Of a DNA stretch of 64,000 nucleotides, positions 1-19,799 are shown in pieces; within the stretch, counting starts at the first letter, position 1, and each line of letters opens with the position of its first letter. The translations under genes and the position numbers were made by a program. The DNA comes from Muraenolepis orangiensis (taxonomy: Eukaryota; Chordata; Actinopteri; Gadiformes; Muraenolepididae), in contig CM051007.1 of assembly GCA_027704905.1 (NCBI GenBank), forward strand, positions 28,010,395 through 28,074,394, given 5' to 3'. The notes below the pieces were generated by a model that had not been told where the DNA came from, did not search any database, and worked only from the letters and a program-made list of their open reading frames with translations.

Positions 1-536
1 CATCCCCGCCCCCGCCTACTACGCCCACCTGGTGGCCTTCCGCGCACGCTATCACCTGGTGGACAAAGAGCATGACAGGTGACACTCTTTGTGTGTGTGT
101 GTGTGTGTGGCCATGGGGAGGTGTTCTCTGTATGTCTGACTAGTGTGTCCACCTGCTCCAGATGTCTCTGTGATGCACAATAGATGGATAGATTAGACCT
201 GTTCTGGGCCTCACCTGTCAACCTCTTTCTTTGTCTCTGTCTCTCTTTCTCTCTCTGTCTCTCTCCTGTGTGTGTCTCTCTTACGGTCTTTCCCCCCTGC
301 CCCTCTCTGTCTCTCTCCTGTGTGTGTGTCTCTCTCTTACGGTCTTTCCCCCCTGCCCCTCTCTGTCTCTCTCCCCACTCTCTCTCGGTCTGGCTCTCTC
401 TCGGTCTCTCTCTCTCTCCCCCCACAGTGCGGAGGGCAGCCACGTGTCAGGCCAGAGCAACGGCCGGGACCCCCAGGCACTGGCCAAGGCGGTGCAGATC
501 CACCACGACACCCTGAGGACCATGTACTTCGCCTGA
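1..536 (+). CDS. ago3: Argonaute protein C-terminus (AGO3-like), last two coding exons, 5' truncated by window edge
   Basis: Argonautes bind small guide RNAs and silence target mRNAs in the cytoplasm. The coding exons are 1..78 and 428..536 (stop TGA 534-536). The donor after CATGACAG and the acceptor CCCCACAG join a split Ser codon (AG|T). The joined peptide starts at IPAPAYYAHLVAFRARYHL and ends QIHHDTLRTMYFA, the invariant end of the PIWI domain of vertebrate AGO1-4. The His in AYYAHLV and the DSAEGSHVSG segment fit AGO3 better than AGO1 or AGO2. QIHHDT is AGO4-like, but the LRTMYFA ending is AGO1/AGO3-like. The next gene downstream is tekt2, as at human 1p34 (AGO3-TEKT2), which supports AGO3. 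The 349-nt intron holds (GT)n and a CT-rich minisatellite. Whether this is the teleost a or b copy cannot be decided here. Confidence 0.9.
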
Positions 537-762
537 GCCCCCCCAGGGCCCCGCCCAGCAGTATACCCATCCACCCGCCCAGTCAGTCAGTCTGTCTGTA
601 AGGTGCCCCAACCTCTCCCACTTTCCAAGGACAAGCCTACCGGTACCCCCCCCCCCCCCCCAACACACACACAAGCTGGCTGCCCCCCACAACCGTGCAG
701 GACGCCAGACTGTTAAGGAAGAAATGTGTGTGTGTGTTTATATACACGTGTGTGTTTATGCG

Positions 763-806
763 GTATACATATGTCTTTATATACATATATATAGACATAT
801 GTATAC
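763..806 (+). repeat. Perfect 13-bp inverted repeat (hairpin) in the ago3 3' UTR region
   Basis: The left arm GTATACATATGTC (763-775) and right arm GACATATGTATAC (794-806) are exact reverse complements around an 18-nt AT-rich loop. In RNA this would form a 13-bp stem about 230 nt after the Argonaute stop codon. It may be only a product of (TA)n/(GT)n sequence. Confidence 0.7.
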
Positions 807-1215
807 AGGACAAGCCAGAGAGGAGCACAGCCACAGTATGCAATACCAAACCAGCCAATCGTTTACATGCTCCTGCATCCCCCACCCCCCCTTTGTCAAA
901 CCCCCACTCATCTTCGTCCTCCTCCTCGTCCTCCTCTGGGGTTTTTAAAGCATGACGGTCCTCTCAGTTCGGAAGTCTGTTCCTCTTGGGCTAGCAGCGA
1001 CCGTCCTAGCCGTGCAGATGTTTTACGTTTTTCGTTAGTTTAGTTTCCCTGTGTATCGAGACGCTGTTGTTGTATTTTAGTTTGACAAAGAGTATAGGAA
1101 TAGCAACAATTTTATTTTAGTCTGTGCTCCCAAGAAGTACGGGAAATATGTTTTTGACGTGCTCTGCAGCCTACGGCAATTAGCCCTGATCATGCTGGTT
1201 TCTACTGTCCGTGTT

Positions 1216-1246
<31 letters not shown>

Positions 1247-3211
1247 CCCAGCTTATCCTGCTACAGAGCTAGTAGTACGAGTGCTTGGCCTCTTTTAGCA
1301 GTAACTTCTCACCGGGGGCCACGGCCCGCTAACTAATCATGGAGCTATGGTAGAAGTGCGGCTTTAGTACTTTTTTTTTTTCTGTTCCTCCAAACGACAT
1401 GTAACAAAAACAAGGCCACCTGCTTCTCCAAGATGCTGTACTCACAAGTGTGTGTGGGTGTGTACACTAGTGTGCATGTGTGTCTCTTTGTGTGTGTGTG
1501 TGTGTGTGTGCACACATGCGTGTCCCTTTAAAGTAAGACAACAATAAGAGGGAGGGTAAATTCCCCTAAAGACATCTCTTGACTGTTTGGGACGGCGGTT
1601 GCTCAGGGGTGAGGCCGCCGGGGGGGGGGGGGGGGGGGGGGGCGGGGGGCTTGGTTTCTAAATGACTCGCTTGACGGTTTGTTCAAACGGTCTCTCTTCA
1701 GAGATGACATCGGTACTGTTCTGTCTGGCCCTTCTTTGTTTGGTGTAACCACCTTCCAACTGATGAGAAGTTTTATTTAAATTAACGTTTATGCTCAGCA
1801 ATAGATCTCCGTGGATGGATGGATGGATCTGTATTTTGTTTTGTTCAAACGTACATTAGCGAGAGTTTCGACTGATGTTTCTCCAGTGCAATAAGGGGCT
1901 TAAAGTAAGGCCAGGCTGTGTTTTGAAGTGGAAAGAGAGACCCTAGTATTTGTGGACTTGCGGACTGGTTGGGTACCCTGTTTAGTAACATGGGGCAGTT
2001 GGCTTAGCTTGTTTGGTTTGGATTTGAGAAGGTGACAACGGGTGAAGTCATTCGACGGATGAAGAAGGTATTGGCAGGAAGACACGATGAGATTACGATA
2101 AAAGTGCCTGATCTGGTTAAAGAGAGAGAGACTGATGGAGAACGGTTGGGTTGTGAAGAAGAATGTTCTGGTCCCAGAGGCTGTTGTAGTTGATCTTTTA
2201 TTTCCTTTCTCTATGAACGCTCCGAGAGCCCCTCGACATGAGCGCCTGGGTCCATAGCCTCGCGTCAGGTGACGTTACAGTGAAAACCTTTTGCTGGGCC
2301 TGGGTCTGATTTCGTATTAGTTAGCGTTTTGTCCGAGGGAGACGAGGACCAGATTTAGTTTAGTTTTGCTGCGTCAAACTTGACTGTTTCGGAAACTATA
2401 ACGATACTTGAACCGACAACCTTTCGAGATCACACACTCAGTATTGTATCGCATTGCCATCTAATCTATCTGGGCTGACTTATCCCTACTCATGCCTTTC
2501 CCAAGTTCTTTCTCCATGCCAATAGAATGTCAACATGGTGCTGACCCTGTCCCGGGTGGAGCCTTCAGCAGTACACATCGCCTACCACTGAACTACAAAA
2601 ATGTCACGTTACACTCAGACCGAAAGGAATGTGCCTGCCTGTGATCGGATGAGGGAGGGAGGGGAAATGTAGTCCAGGAATCTGTTCCTCCTCGGTCGTG
2701 TGGGAGGCGTTCCTGCCCCCAGGCTCGGGCTTTTCCGCGGCTTACTGTGCCACTTGCTTATTATCCGAACCAAATGAGCTGCTATGGGTGAAACTTTACA
2801 GTACATTGAATATCACGTTGAATATTGTAGGTTGTATTGATTTGTGTAACGAGCGGTCAAAGACGGACCTATTTAACGGCACTTATGAGACTCATCATGA
2901 GATGGAATGTTGGAAGGAAGATGCGGCGAAACATCGTTTGTGACAAAGAAACTCTAGGGAAAGATCATTTATCTTAAGTAGAGTAGTTTTTTTTATAATA
3001 TATGGGTAATATATATATATAAATATATATATATATGTAGAATTGGGTTCGGGTCTCAGCTGAGCTGCCTCTTGATGTCGGCACGTGCAAGTTTTACTTG
3101 CAGATCGGCAACAAACAAAAAAAACTAACAGAACGGCTCGCATGTAGCTAACCGTAGCTACTCTGCGTCTCCTCGATTTCTCTCGAACGCTATTTGCGCA
3201 GCCACAATGTA

Positions 3212-3252
<41 letters not shown>

Positions 3253-3719
3253 AAGAGAGAGCTACGGCGCCATGCAGTGTCTTCAAAGTGCTGAACATCC
3301 GATGCCTTTTACTCAAACCATTCGAAAATACTTCTTTTTTTAAATTCCGAATGGAGAAAACAAAAATTATTTATACTTAAAGATATTAATATAATGCACC
3401 CATACTACTTATTTTTGCTAACAAAAAAAATCCTATACGAGATACAAAAGTATAATTAAGTAGGAACGTTAATAATGAGTAATAGTTATAGTCACTAATA
3501 ATTTATCCCAGTTCAATAATGCAATAGGTAACTAGTCAACCGTTGAAGCTATGGCTTTGCTGCATTGACCTACTGTACGGACGGTTCTTTGTTGTTTAGT
3601 TTTACTTTTTACTTTGGGAAGGTTTGTTTTTGTCGCGTAATTAGCAGACTTTCAGCCCTCCTCAAAACTGTTCGCGGAAACCCAGGGACCTGTGATGAAT
3701 GATCTCCTTTCACTGGTCT

Positions 3720-3985
3720 TCGGTCTCTGTCTCTCTCCCCGTCTCTCTCTCTGGGTCTGTCTCGGTCTCTCTCTCTCTCCGTCTCTCTCTCTCTCTCGGT
3801 CTCTCTCTCTCTCCTTTTCTGTCTCTGTCTCTCTCCCCATCTCTCGCTCTGTCTCTCTCTCTCTCTCTCTCGGTCTCTCTGTCTCTCTCTCCGTCTCTCT
3901 CTCTCTCGGTCTCTCTCTCTCTCCTTTTCTGTCTCTCTCCCCATCTCTCGCTCTGTCTCTCTCTCTCTCTCCGTCTCTCTGTGTC
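3720..3985 (+). repeat. CT-rich simple repeat with higher-order TCTCTCGG units
   Basis: About 265 bp of (CT)n is broken by CTCGGT, CTCCGT and CTCCCCAT motifs. Two sub-blocks that both end in CTCCCCATCTCTCGCTCTG indicate internal duplication. It gives meaningless Ser/Leu or Arg/Glu open frames on the two strands. Confidence 0.85.
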
Positions 3986-4348
3986 TCTTGAAATCTCAAA
4001 GAAGTGACAGACTGTGATTGCCCCTCTACACTGGGGGTCAAGTCCAATGCCTCTACACTGTACAGATTATCTCTCTCCGTTGTGGGAGGAGGAGGAGGAG
4101 GAGGAGGAGAAGAGGAGGAGGAGGAGGGTTGAAAGTTTGTCGTCGGGACTAAATGGTCCTCAATAGACTGTGCCTTTCCCAGATGGTGCTGAAACAAACG
4201 AGTAAAATCAAAGATAAAATCTTAACATTCATAAAAAATTAATGAAAAAAATATGTTTAGGGCAACTTGGCCCGTGTCTACATTGATAAGTATATATATA
4301 TATATTGACACATGAGAATACTGTAAGATGTGATATGTATATGTATGC

Positions 4349-4379
<31 letters not shown>

Positions 4380-5703
4380 CTCTATGACATGCCAAGAATA
4401 CAGAATATGCAGAACTGCTCAGCGTGGGTCTGACAGGACCAAAGGTTCTGTGGGGATTGGTCATATAAGGCCGGGCACTCAAAAGCACAACCTGCAAATT
4501 AGCATTTCTTAACGCCAGGTAACTTGTACACACACTTATTTTCCGCTCCAAAGGTAACGAGTAGCTCAGTGTCATGTAGCATTTTAATTTATTTTAAACC
4601 GGTTTCCCACCTCCCCTCCCCTCTACCATATGTTTTAAGATTAAAGTATTCTTATATTTCTCCCACTCTGCCTGGGCAGCAATAACCAATGTTTTTTGTT
4701 TGTTTTTAAACGCTTGCGCAAAATGTGTGTTGTATATGTTACAGTTGGCTCGGATTTGATTTCCCGCGAGCCAGTTCTTATTTTCAGAGCCAACCTTGTC
4801 TTATAATAATCAATGAATAACTTAATGTAATTTGCTGTGGGGGGGGGGGGGCATTGTAAGTGTGTGGTTCATTTGGGGGGGGGGGGGGAAGAACCTCCTT
4901 AAATTTCATACGTACTATTTATACACAAGTTTACAGAGGTTAGGTTAGTATCCGGTTGAGTTCAGACCCCCATGAGTGCCCATATCCTGTGTAGCCTAAA
5001 GCATTCCCCACAAAAACAATTAAATTGGTAAATTCCTTATGGTTGGCTGCATATCATCGTTCAAATGACAAATGAAAACGTGATGTTTTTTTGGAAATTG
5101 TGCTTTCTTTCTTTTCCATTTGCTTGACTATGATGACTATGGTGTCACTTTTAAGAAGTATACTTGTACGTCAAGACCTGTTTTACGTCTTAACACTTAA
5201 CTGATACTGGTCCTATGTTGAGCCTTTTTTTTTTTGGTCGTCATATTTAATTGTTTTGATTAAATATTATATGAATGAAAAAACTAAAGTGTGTTTTTGA
5301 TGTTTTGAAACCAACCGAAACTGGACGTTATTAATGCTATAATACAAGTTGGCAAATCTTCACGGAAATAGAATAATTAATTTGTATGTATTCAGACATG
5401 TGCGATGGATCATCATGCAAGAAATGCATTTGAAAATGGAAATGCCATTAAAGTTCTTGAATGTTTGAATGTTACGGTGAGCTAATGGCTCATTTGATAA
5501 CTTGGATTAAAAAAACAATAGGTTGAAATCCTAGGTTTTTTTGTTTTTTTGTATTATTTATGTTCTAACTTTTGTTTTGTCTGTTAGCTCTTGGGTTTTT
5601 TTAACCGAATAATAAAGTGCGTTACAAACTTCACCATACAAGTAGTGTAATTTGATTAAAAACGAACGCCGGTTTGTTTTTGTTAAGTTTGTTGGTGTTA
5701 AGC

Positions 5704-5759
5704 GTTGCCATGGCACGTTATTTATTTATTTATTTATGCGCCATGTTGTCCTTGGCAAC
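5704..5759 (+). promoter_or_regulatory. Two RFX-type X-box motifs, candidate tekt2 promoter
   Basis: GTTGCCATGGCAC (from 5704) is one base from the canonical X-box palindrome GTTGCCATGGCAAC. GTTGTC-CTT-GGCAAC (5745-5759) has two good half-sites with a 3-nt spacer. RFX factors bind X-boxes to switch on ciliary genes, and tektin-2 is an axonemal protein. An inverted CCAAT (ATTGG) follows near 5771, and a strong splice donor lies at 5850. The motifs are seen directly; the promoter role is inferred. Confidence 0.55.
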
Positions 5760-5764
5760 GGAGA

Positions 5765-5849
5765 CGCCTGATTGGTTGGTTGCTACACGGGAGCGGAATG
5801 TTCCAGAATATCACCTTGGGACACCTGGACCACCGCTGTTGAACTTCGG
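5765..5849 (+). other. Candidate non-coding first exon of tekt2
   Basis: The sequence after the X-boxes ends in the donor CTTCGG|GTACGT (GT at 5850-5851). The tekt2 start-codon exon opens with a good acceptor, TTTCTAACCGCAG, ending at 7133, 20 nt before the ATG. A 5' UTR intron of 5850-7133 is therefore plausible. The 5' end of the exon is a guess. Confidence 0.35.
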
Positions 5850-6189
5850 GTACGTCAATAAAATACGTCAAAAGCGTTATTAACGAAAGTAATAACATAG
5901 CGTAAGGACGTCTTGCCATTGACTTGGACGTGTATATAGAGTTTGTGCTAAGTTGTACAAAAAAACAACAATTTGTAATAATTACTCGCGGTATGCTACC
6001 TTTTATAATTGGGTTAAAACGTATTTTAATTGACACTGTATATTATGTTAAGTGTGCAGCTTGGACAATGGAAATACAGGCGACGTTATGTCCACTATTT
6101 AATGATCTAGTCGGTCATTGTCCTGGCTGTGCTGACCGCTGCCTCGGTGACGTGTGAAATATGAAACTTTAGTGTGTGTGTAAAGGGGG

Positions 6190-6385
6190 GGTGGAAGAGA
6201 GAGAGAGAGAGAGAGGAGACAGAGAGAGAGAGGAGACATAGAGGAGAGAGAGAGAGAGAGAGGAGACATAGAGAGATGAGACGAGAGGAGACATAGAGAG
6301 ATGAGAGGAGACATAGAGAGCGAGATAAGGGGGAGACTGAGAAGGGGGAGAGAGAAAGAGAGCAAGAGAGCGGTAAGGGGGAGAG
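6190..6385 (+). repeat. GA-rich repeat with GAGACATAGAGA units
   Basis: (GA)n is interspersed with repeated GAGGAGACATAGAGAGATGA blocks in the interval upstream of the tekt2 coding exons. No gene was seen. Confidence 0.8.
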
Positions 6386-6394
6386 ATTTACTGT

Positions 6395-6690
6395 AGGTAG
6401 AATCTACATATGCTATACTTTCATATTGCCCACTGTAATGAGCCCTGTGGCTGTGAGCCATTAGTTTACAATGTATTGTCATCTCAAGTACAGCACAGAG
6501 AAAATAATTGGGCATCTAACCAGAGTGCAAATGTTGCAGTAGACTGCATGGTAATCTCTCATTTACAGTTGTTAAAAGACAGTCTACTAGGTGCATAATA
6601 ACCTTAATTTCCCTCGGGATAAATAGTCTCTTGAATTAATAATAGGTATATGTATATACAGGTAAGTAAGTATTTAACGGGTAGTGATCA
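6395..6690 (+). mobile_element. Interspersed repeat copy, paralogous to 48550-48800
   Basis: Shared blocks include GGCATCTAACCAGAGTGCA, then TGCAGTA, TGCATGGT, CATTTACAGTT-type sequence, AAAAGACRGTYTACTAGGT, and TATATACAGGTAAGTA. The same series, in the same order and strand, occurs at 48550-48800. This shows a dispersed element, probably the 3' end of a non-LTR element, but I cannot name the family. Confidence 0.6.
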
Positions 6691-6889
6691 GGGGTATGCA
6701 GTTATTGAAAGCAGGATAAATATATATAAATGTAAATACAAGTGAGCGTATATACAGGAGCAGGAATATGCAGTTCTATCAACAGTTTGAGATTAATATA
6801 TGGCAGGTACAGTGAAAATGTGTACACATTAACGGGTATCTTATTAATAAATATGTCCACTATAGAGAGGGGTATATAACCATGGGTAT

Positions 6890-7065
6890 GCAGTTTTATA
6901 TATAGATATATACAGTATATATAGAAATATATATAGATATATAGATATAGATATATATATAGAAATATATATAGATAGATGTATCGATATCTAGATATAG
7001 ATATCTATATCTATAGATATCTCTATCTATATCTATATATCGATATAGATATATATATTAAAAAC
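6890..7065. repeat. AT-rich (TATAGA)n / GATATC palindromic tract
   Basis: TATATAGATA, GATATAGATATC and TATCGATA motifs form overlapping inverted repeats, especially at 6985-7050. It lies in the proposed 5' UTR intron of tekt2, about 90 bp before the start exon. Confidence 0.7.
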
Positions 7066-7153
7066 ACAGAACTTAAGAATATTACATAATAAAATGTATT
7101 AATTAATTTTAATTTTATTATTTCTAACCGCAGCCCATTCCGCCCCCCCGAGG

Positions 7154-15685
<8,532 letters not shown>

Positions 15686-15932
15686 AGCAGGAGACGCCGT
15701 GACCCGTGGTGGTGGTGGTGGTGGTGGGGTGGGTGGGTGGTGGTGGTGGTGGTGGTGGTGGTGGTGGTGGAGGGGTGGGTGGGGGGTGGTGAAGAGCAAA
15801 ATGTTAGTAAAATGTTGTAATTCTAATTTATTTCCAAAAATGTAGAAATAGATGACATTTCCAAGAAAAAAAAAAGCTATTTAGAAAGTGTGTTTACGAT
15901 GTGGAACGTTGTCGCAATATCGGACGAGCCTT

Positions 15933-15938
15933 AATAAA
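15933..15938 (+). terminator. Poly(A) signal AATAAA for tekt2
   Basis: The hexamer lies 248 nt after the tekt2 stop. The 3' UTR between them starts with a (GGT)n/(GGGT)n tract (15709-15790). Confidence 0.6.
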
Positions 15939-16784
15939 GAAGTCGGTGGACGAAGACAACAACAGCCTTGCTGGTGGCCACGTGTTGTTTATTCCGTGGA
16001 GGTTATCTGGTGTCACGGCGGGGGAAGGGAAGGGAAGGCACGCCCCCCCCCCCGAGCACGCCCCCCTCACCTCCCCGAGCACGCTCCCTGCAGCCGCCAC
16101 GATTACTTCATCGACCGAACCGAAGCACGGCCCGCTAATGACGCTGTTTATCGGCCAAACTTTGTTTGATCAACCTTGGCTCGTCTGGGAAGGGTGGGGG
16201 GGTGGGAGGGTGGGGTGGGGGGCGCTGTAGTGCTGGGAAAAAATGGGGGTGTGTGCTCCAGGAAGTGGTACAGCCGTGTCTTTACGGCCACCTCCTCCTC
16301 CTCCTCCTCCTCCTCCTCCTCCCCCTCCTCCTCTTCCTCCTCCTTCATTTGTGATGAGTGGTTTAATGGGTTTGTTTTGGACCAGCCACTCCTCTTTATG
16401 ACTGAGCGTCTCCTAATGACTCTTTTTTCATTATATAGCGTGTAATCTACAAGCTGTAAAACGGAATCCACTAAATTCCCACTTGATGCGATGATGTGAT
16501 GTCCACAACACGCGTATTCCAATTCCATGTGGTTATGTGCAAAATAACATTTTCTTTGAATATAGATTCAAGATTCAAGATGTTTTTATTGTTTGTGTGC
16601 AACCAGCGCAATTCACTACAACATTCTGAATAACAATAACTATACCATGCTATACTCAACTATGCAACACTATACCATTAACATCACTATATACTATCAA
16701 CTATAAACAGCACTATACTATACCATACACAATAAATAGAACAATAAGTGACTGATGGATGATACAGTATGTACACTATATTAC

Positions 16785-17345
16785 ATTTCATTTACAGTCA
16801 TTTAGCCGTTAAGAGAAGGTAAGAGAACAACTCGTCACCAGAGGTCAAGAAGTGCATTTCAATCCTAACAAATCAGCGCTCCGGTAAAAGTACAATAAGT
16901 TCAGGTAAAAGTACAATAAAGTACAGTAAGTTGGCAAACAATGGAACAATATCTAACTGACCATCTACTTAGAAAGACGCTAGTAAGCTAGTACTATACA
17001 TATACACACTACCCGGATCCTTCCTCGTAGTAGATTATCTAAGTAGATATATATCTAAGATATTATAGATAGGTATTGTTCTAGATATTGTTCTATATTG
17101 TTTGCCAACTTACTGTACTTTTACCTTACTGTACTTTTACCTTACTGTACTTTTACCTGAACTTATTGTACTTCTACCTGAGCACTGGCTCAGTTATTGG
17201 AGACTTGTTAGAAATGAAATGCACTTTTGACTTCTGGTGACGAGTTGTTCTCTCACCTTCCTTTGTTGAAACACACTATTGTAAGTCGCTTTGGATAAAA
17301 GCGTCTGCTAAATGATGGTGATGTAATGTGATGTAATGTAATATA
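16785..17345. mobile_element. Head-to-head inverted pair of the teleost interspersed repeat
   Basis: 16785-16990 is the reverse complement of the type at 17075-17345 (shared: GAACAACTCGTCACCAGA against TCTGGTGACGAGTTGTTC, and TTGGCAAACAATG against the matching CATTGTTTGCCAA-type sequence). The arms are about 200 bp with a spacer of about 90 bp. It lies in the tekt2-receptor intergenic region. The rest of 15950-18668 holds (CA)n at about 17709-17752 and 17811-17903 and no gene that I recognise. Confidence 0.65.
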
Positions 17346-17702
17346 CATAGGGCGAATGGTGCAAAGATGCATATCAATTGAGAAAGTTGCAGACTACATA
17401 ATGAGACATGCATTGGACGGATGCATAAACAGATTCACAGCTTGGCATGAAATTAAATAATATTATTTCACGGTATTAACCGTGTATCGGAGCGTGTTAA
17501 TCAATACTAGTGTATTGATTGATTTGTCATGATTGGTTAAGTCCTGTCCCAGCGGTCACCCTCTGAAACAGGGCAGAGGCCTCTGACATGTGTGTATGTC
17601 ACCGTGTTTGCCCAAAGATAAGGAATGACATTCGCACCGACAGACTGAGATATGCCCCGTTCTGCTGCCGCTAAAGAGCTTTTCCATGATGTAGCCTTTT
17701 GG

Positions 17703-17756
<54 letters not shown>

Positions 17757-17804
17757 GTAATTGAACACAGTTATGCAACAATTAAGGCACACCCTCTTCT
17801 CTCT

Positions 17805-17905
<101 letters not shown>

Positions 17906-18668
17906 GTTTTCTATCATAAAGCACACACACACACACCCTCTCAAAAGCCTGTTTTGACAGCAACAGACAAGCAGGCTGTATCTGTTGGATCGGACCCTCT
18001 CACGGCCCATCAACCCCCACAGGGTTTATGGCTTTACTGCCCGCCGGGCCCAAGACCGGACGGCCGCCCGCTCCCTTAAAAGCAGAATTATTCTGAATCA
18101 TTTCACTAAAGGGTCCAGATGCTACCTGGCAGGCCCTGTCTCTCTCTCCCCCCCCTGGGGGGGGAGAGTGAGGGGTAATTAATGCATCATCCCGGTGCCT
18201 CCCTAATGCCACCCTCTTCTGCACGACTGCATGCGAGTGCTTATCTGACCCTGGCTGTCATCGTGTCGTGTGCACCTCGCCCACTTTATGCCTCTCACAC
18301 ACCCCCAGCACCACTTCCTTTTTCTTGTATGGGAGACGCAGATTGTCACTCAGTGCCCGTCTGGACCGGAGCGAGCAGGTTGTGGGACGCAAGCCGATGC
18401 AAACGAGCGCGGTCACCTGTTTTAGAAAAGTCCATCGTTTGCCGAGTGACATCTGCTGCAGGAACAAAGATTGTGGAGCATCGTTTGAGCGGGCGGTCGG
18501 GGACAGCCCGGCGTGCTGCTCTCTGGCTCAGCGGCGCTCGTCCTCTGGTCCCCTGGTCTTCAACCTCGGTTTAAAGCGAGCTCCCGGGGGCCCCCACTCT
18601 GATTCCATGGCGGCCCGGCGGCTACGGTGCGGCTCTGGAGCCGAGTAACCCGCCCCCCCCCCCCCCCG

Positions 18669-19724
18669 ATGGAGCGGCCGGGGATCGGCGTGAACGACTG
18701 CGTGGCGCTGGCGGTCTACTGCTTCACCTTCCTGCTGGGCCTGCCCGCCAACCTGCTGGTGCTCTTCGTGTACGCGCGCAAGGCCCGCAAGCGGGGCGCC
18801 ACGCCCAACGTGGTGTACGCCCTCAACCTGTGCCTGGCCAACCTGGCGCTGCTGGCCTGGCTGCCCGTCAAGGCCCTGGAGACGGCCCTGCAGGGCTGGA
18901 CGCTGCCGGGCCTCCTGTGCCCCATCTACAGCTTCTTCCTGTTCGCCTCGCTGTACGGCAGCTGCCTCTTCCTCACCGCCGTCACGGTGGGCCGCTACCT
19001 CAGCATCGCCTTCCCCATCGCCTACAAGCGCTACCGCCGCACGCGCATCTCCTGCGCCATCAGCGCCACGCTCTGGGCCGTGGTGCTGCTGCACCTGGGG
19101 CTGGGCCTGGAGGCCGAGGGCGGGGCCTACTTCGTGTCGGCGCCGGAGGGCGGCGGGGGTACCGGGGGGGGCGGCGGCGCGGCGTGCTACGACCACTTCA
19201 CCGCCGCCCAGCTGGAGGTGCTGCTGCCTCTGCGGCTGGAGATGGCGGTGGCGCTGTTCCTCGTGCCGCTGGCGCTGACGTGTTTCTGCACGCTGCGCTG
19301 TGTGGCCCTGGTGTGGCGCTCCTGCCTGCCCGCCGCCGGGAAGAGGCGGGTGCTGACCGTGGCGCTGTCCACGCTGGCCGTGTTCGTGGTGTGCTACGCG
19401 CCCTACAACGCCTCGCACATCGTGGGCTTCGCCGTGGCGGCGGACGTGCCGTGGCGCCGCGAGGCCATGCTGACCAGCTCCTGCAACGTCTTCCTGGAGC
19501 CCGTGGTCATGCTGATGCTGTCGCCCGCCTCCTCCCGCGGCGTGGCGGGGAGGATGTGCGGGGGCGGGGCCTCGGCGGAGGCGAAGTCGGCGGCCCGGAG
19601 TCGGGGGCGCTGCCGCCGTGCCGGGCCCTCCTCGCCGGAGCCCCGCGCCGCGGTCAGGGGAACGCCCTCGCTGTCTGAGAAGAGTCCACCCGAGGTCACC
19701 GTGACCAGGTTGAGTCAGGACTAA
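18669..19724 (+). CDS. Free fatty acid receptor family GPCR (ffar1-like, single exon)
   Basis: A rhodopsin-class receptor of 351 aa predicted to sense carboxylic fatty acids at the plasma membrane. The start is ATG 18669, directly after a 15-C run. Seven hydrophobic segments are visible. TM2-TM4 resemble FFAR1 (VYALNL, LPVKALE, GRYLSIAFP). ECL2-TM5 and TM6 resemble FFAR2/FFAR3 (CYDHFTAAQLEVLLPLRLEM, APYNASHIVGF). The ligand-carboxylate triad known in FFAR2 (Arg180, His242, Arg255) is kept as R189, H250 and R263. Class A switch residues are altered: Asn58 replaces Asp2.50, the E/DRY acid is Gly108, and the NPxxY position reads E277-P-V-V-M. ECL2 has a Gly-rich insert (about residues 160-173). 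The coding region is very GC-rich. It is the first of two tandem receptor genes, like the FFAR cluster at human 19q13. The exact orthologue is unclear. Confidence 0.85.
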   Translation: MERPGIGVNDCVALAVYCFTFLLGLPANLLVLFVYARKARKRGATPNVVYALNLCLANLALLAWLPVKALETALQGWTLPGLLCPIYSFFLFASLYGSCLFLTAVTVGRYLSIAFPIAYKRYRRTRISCAISATLWAVVLLHLGLGLEAEGGAYFVSAPEGGGGTGGGGGAACYDHFTAAQLEVLLPLRLEMAVALFLVPLALTCFCTLRCVALVWRSCLPAAGKRRVLTVALSTLAVFVVCYAPYNASHIVGFAVAADVPWRREAMLTSSCNVFLEPVVMLMLSPASSRGVAGRMCGGGASAEAKSAARSRGRCRRAGPSSPEPRAAVRGTPSLSEKSPPEVTVTRLSQD

Positions 19725-19799
19725 CGGGAGACCGCATTAGAGGGGACCCAGAGACCCTGGTCTGCTAACCTACTCTTCAGCAGCAGGATACCCTCATGC

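Larger units (their letters stand above)
537..5640 (+). other. Probable long ago3 3' UTR and flanking non-coding DNA
   Basis: There is no credible coding sequence after the Argonaute stop. The stretch is AT-rich with short (GT)n tracts (about 1221-1244, 1494-1510, 3213-3244, 4351-4377), a G-run at 1621-1642, two further G-runs near 4841 and 4876, and a CT-rich block at 3720-3985. Candidate poly(A) signals on the + strand are ATTAAA 5447-5452 and AATAAA 5611-5616. Vertebrate AGO 3' UTRs are known to be several kb long, so one long UTR is plausible. The true end cannot be seen without transcripts. Confidence 0.4.
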
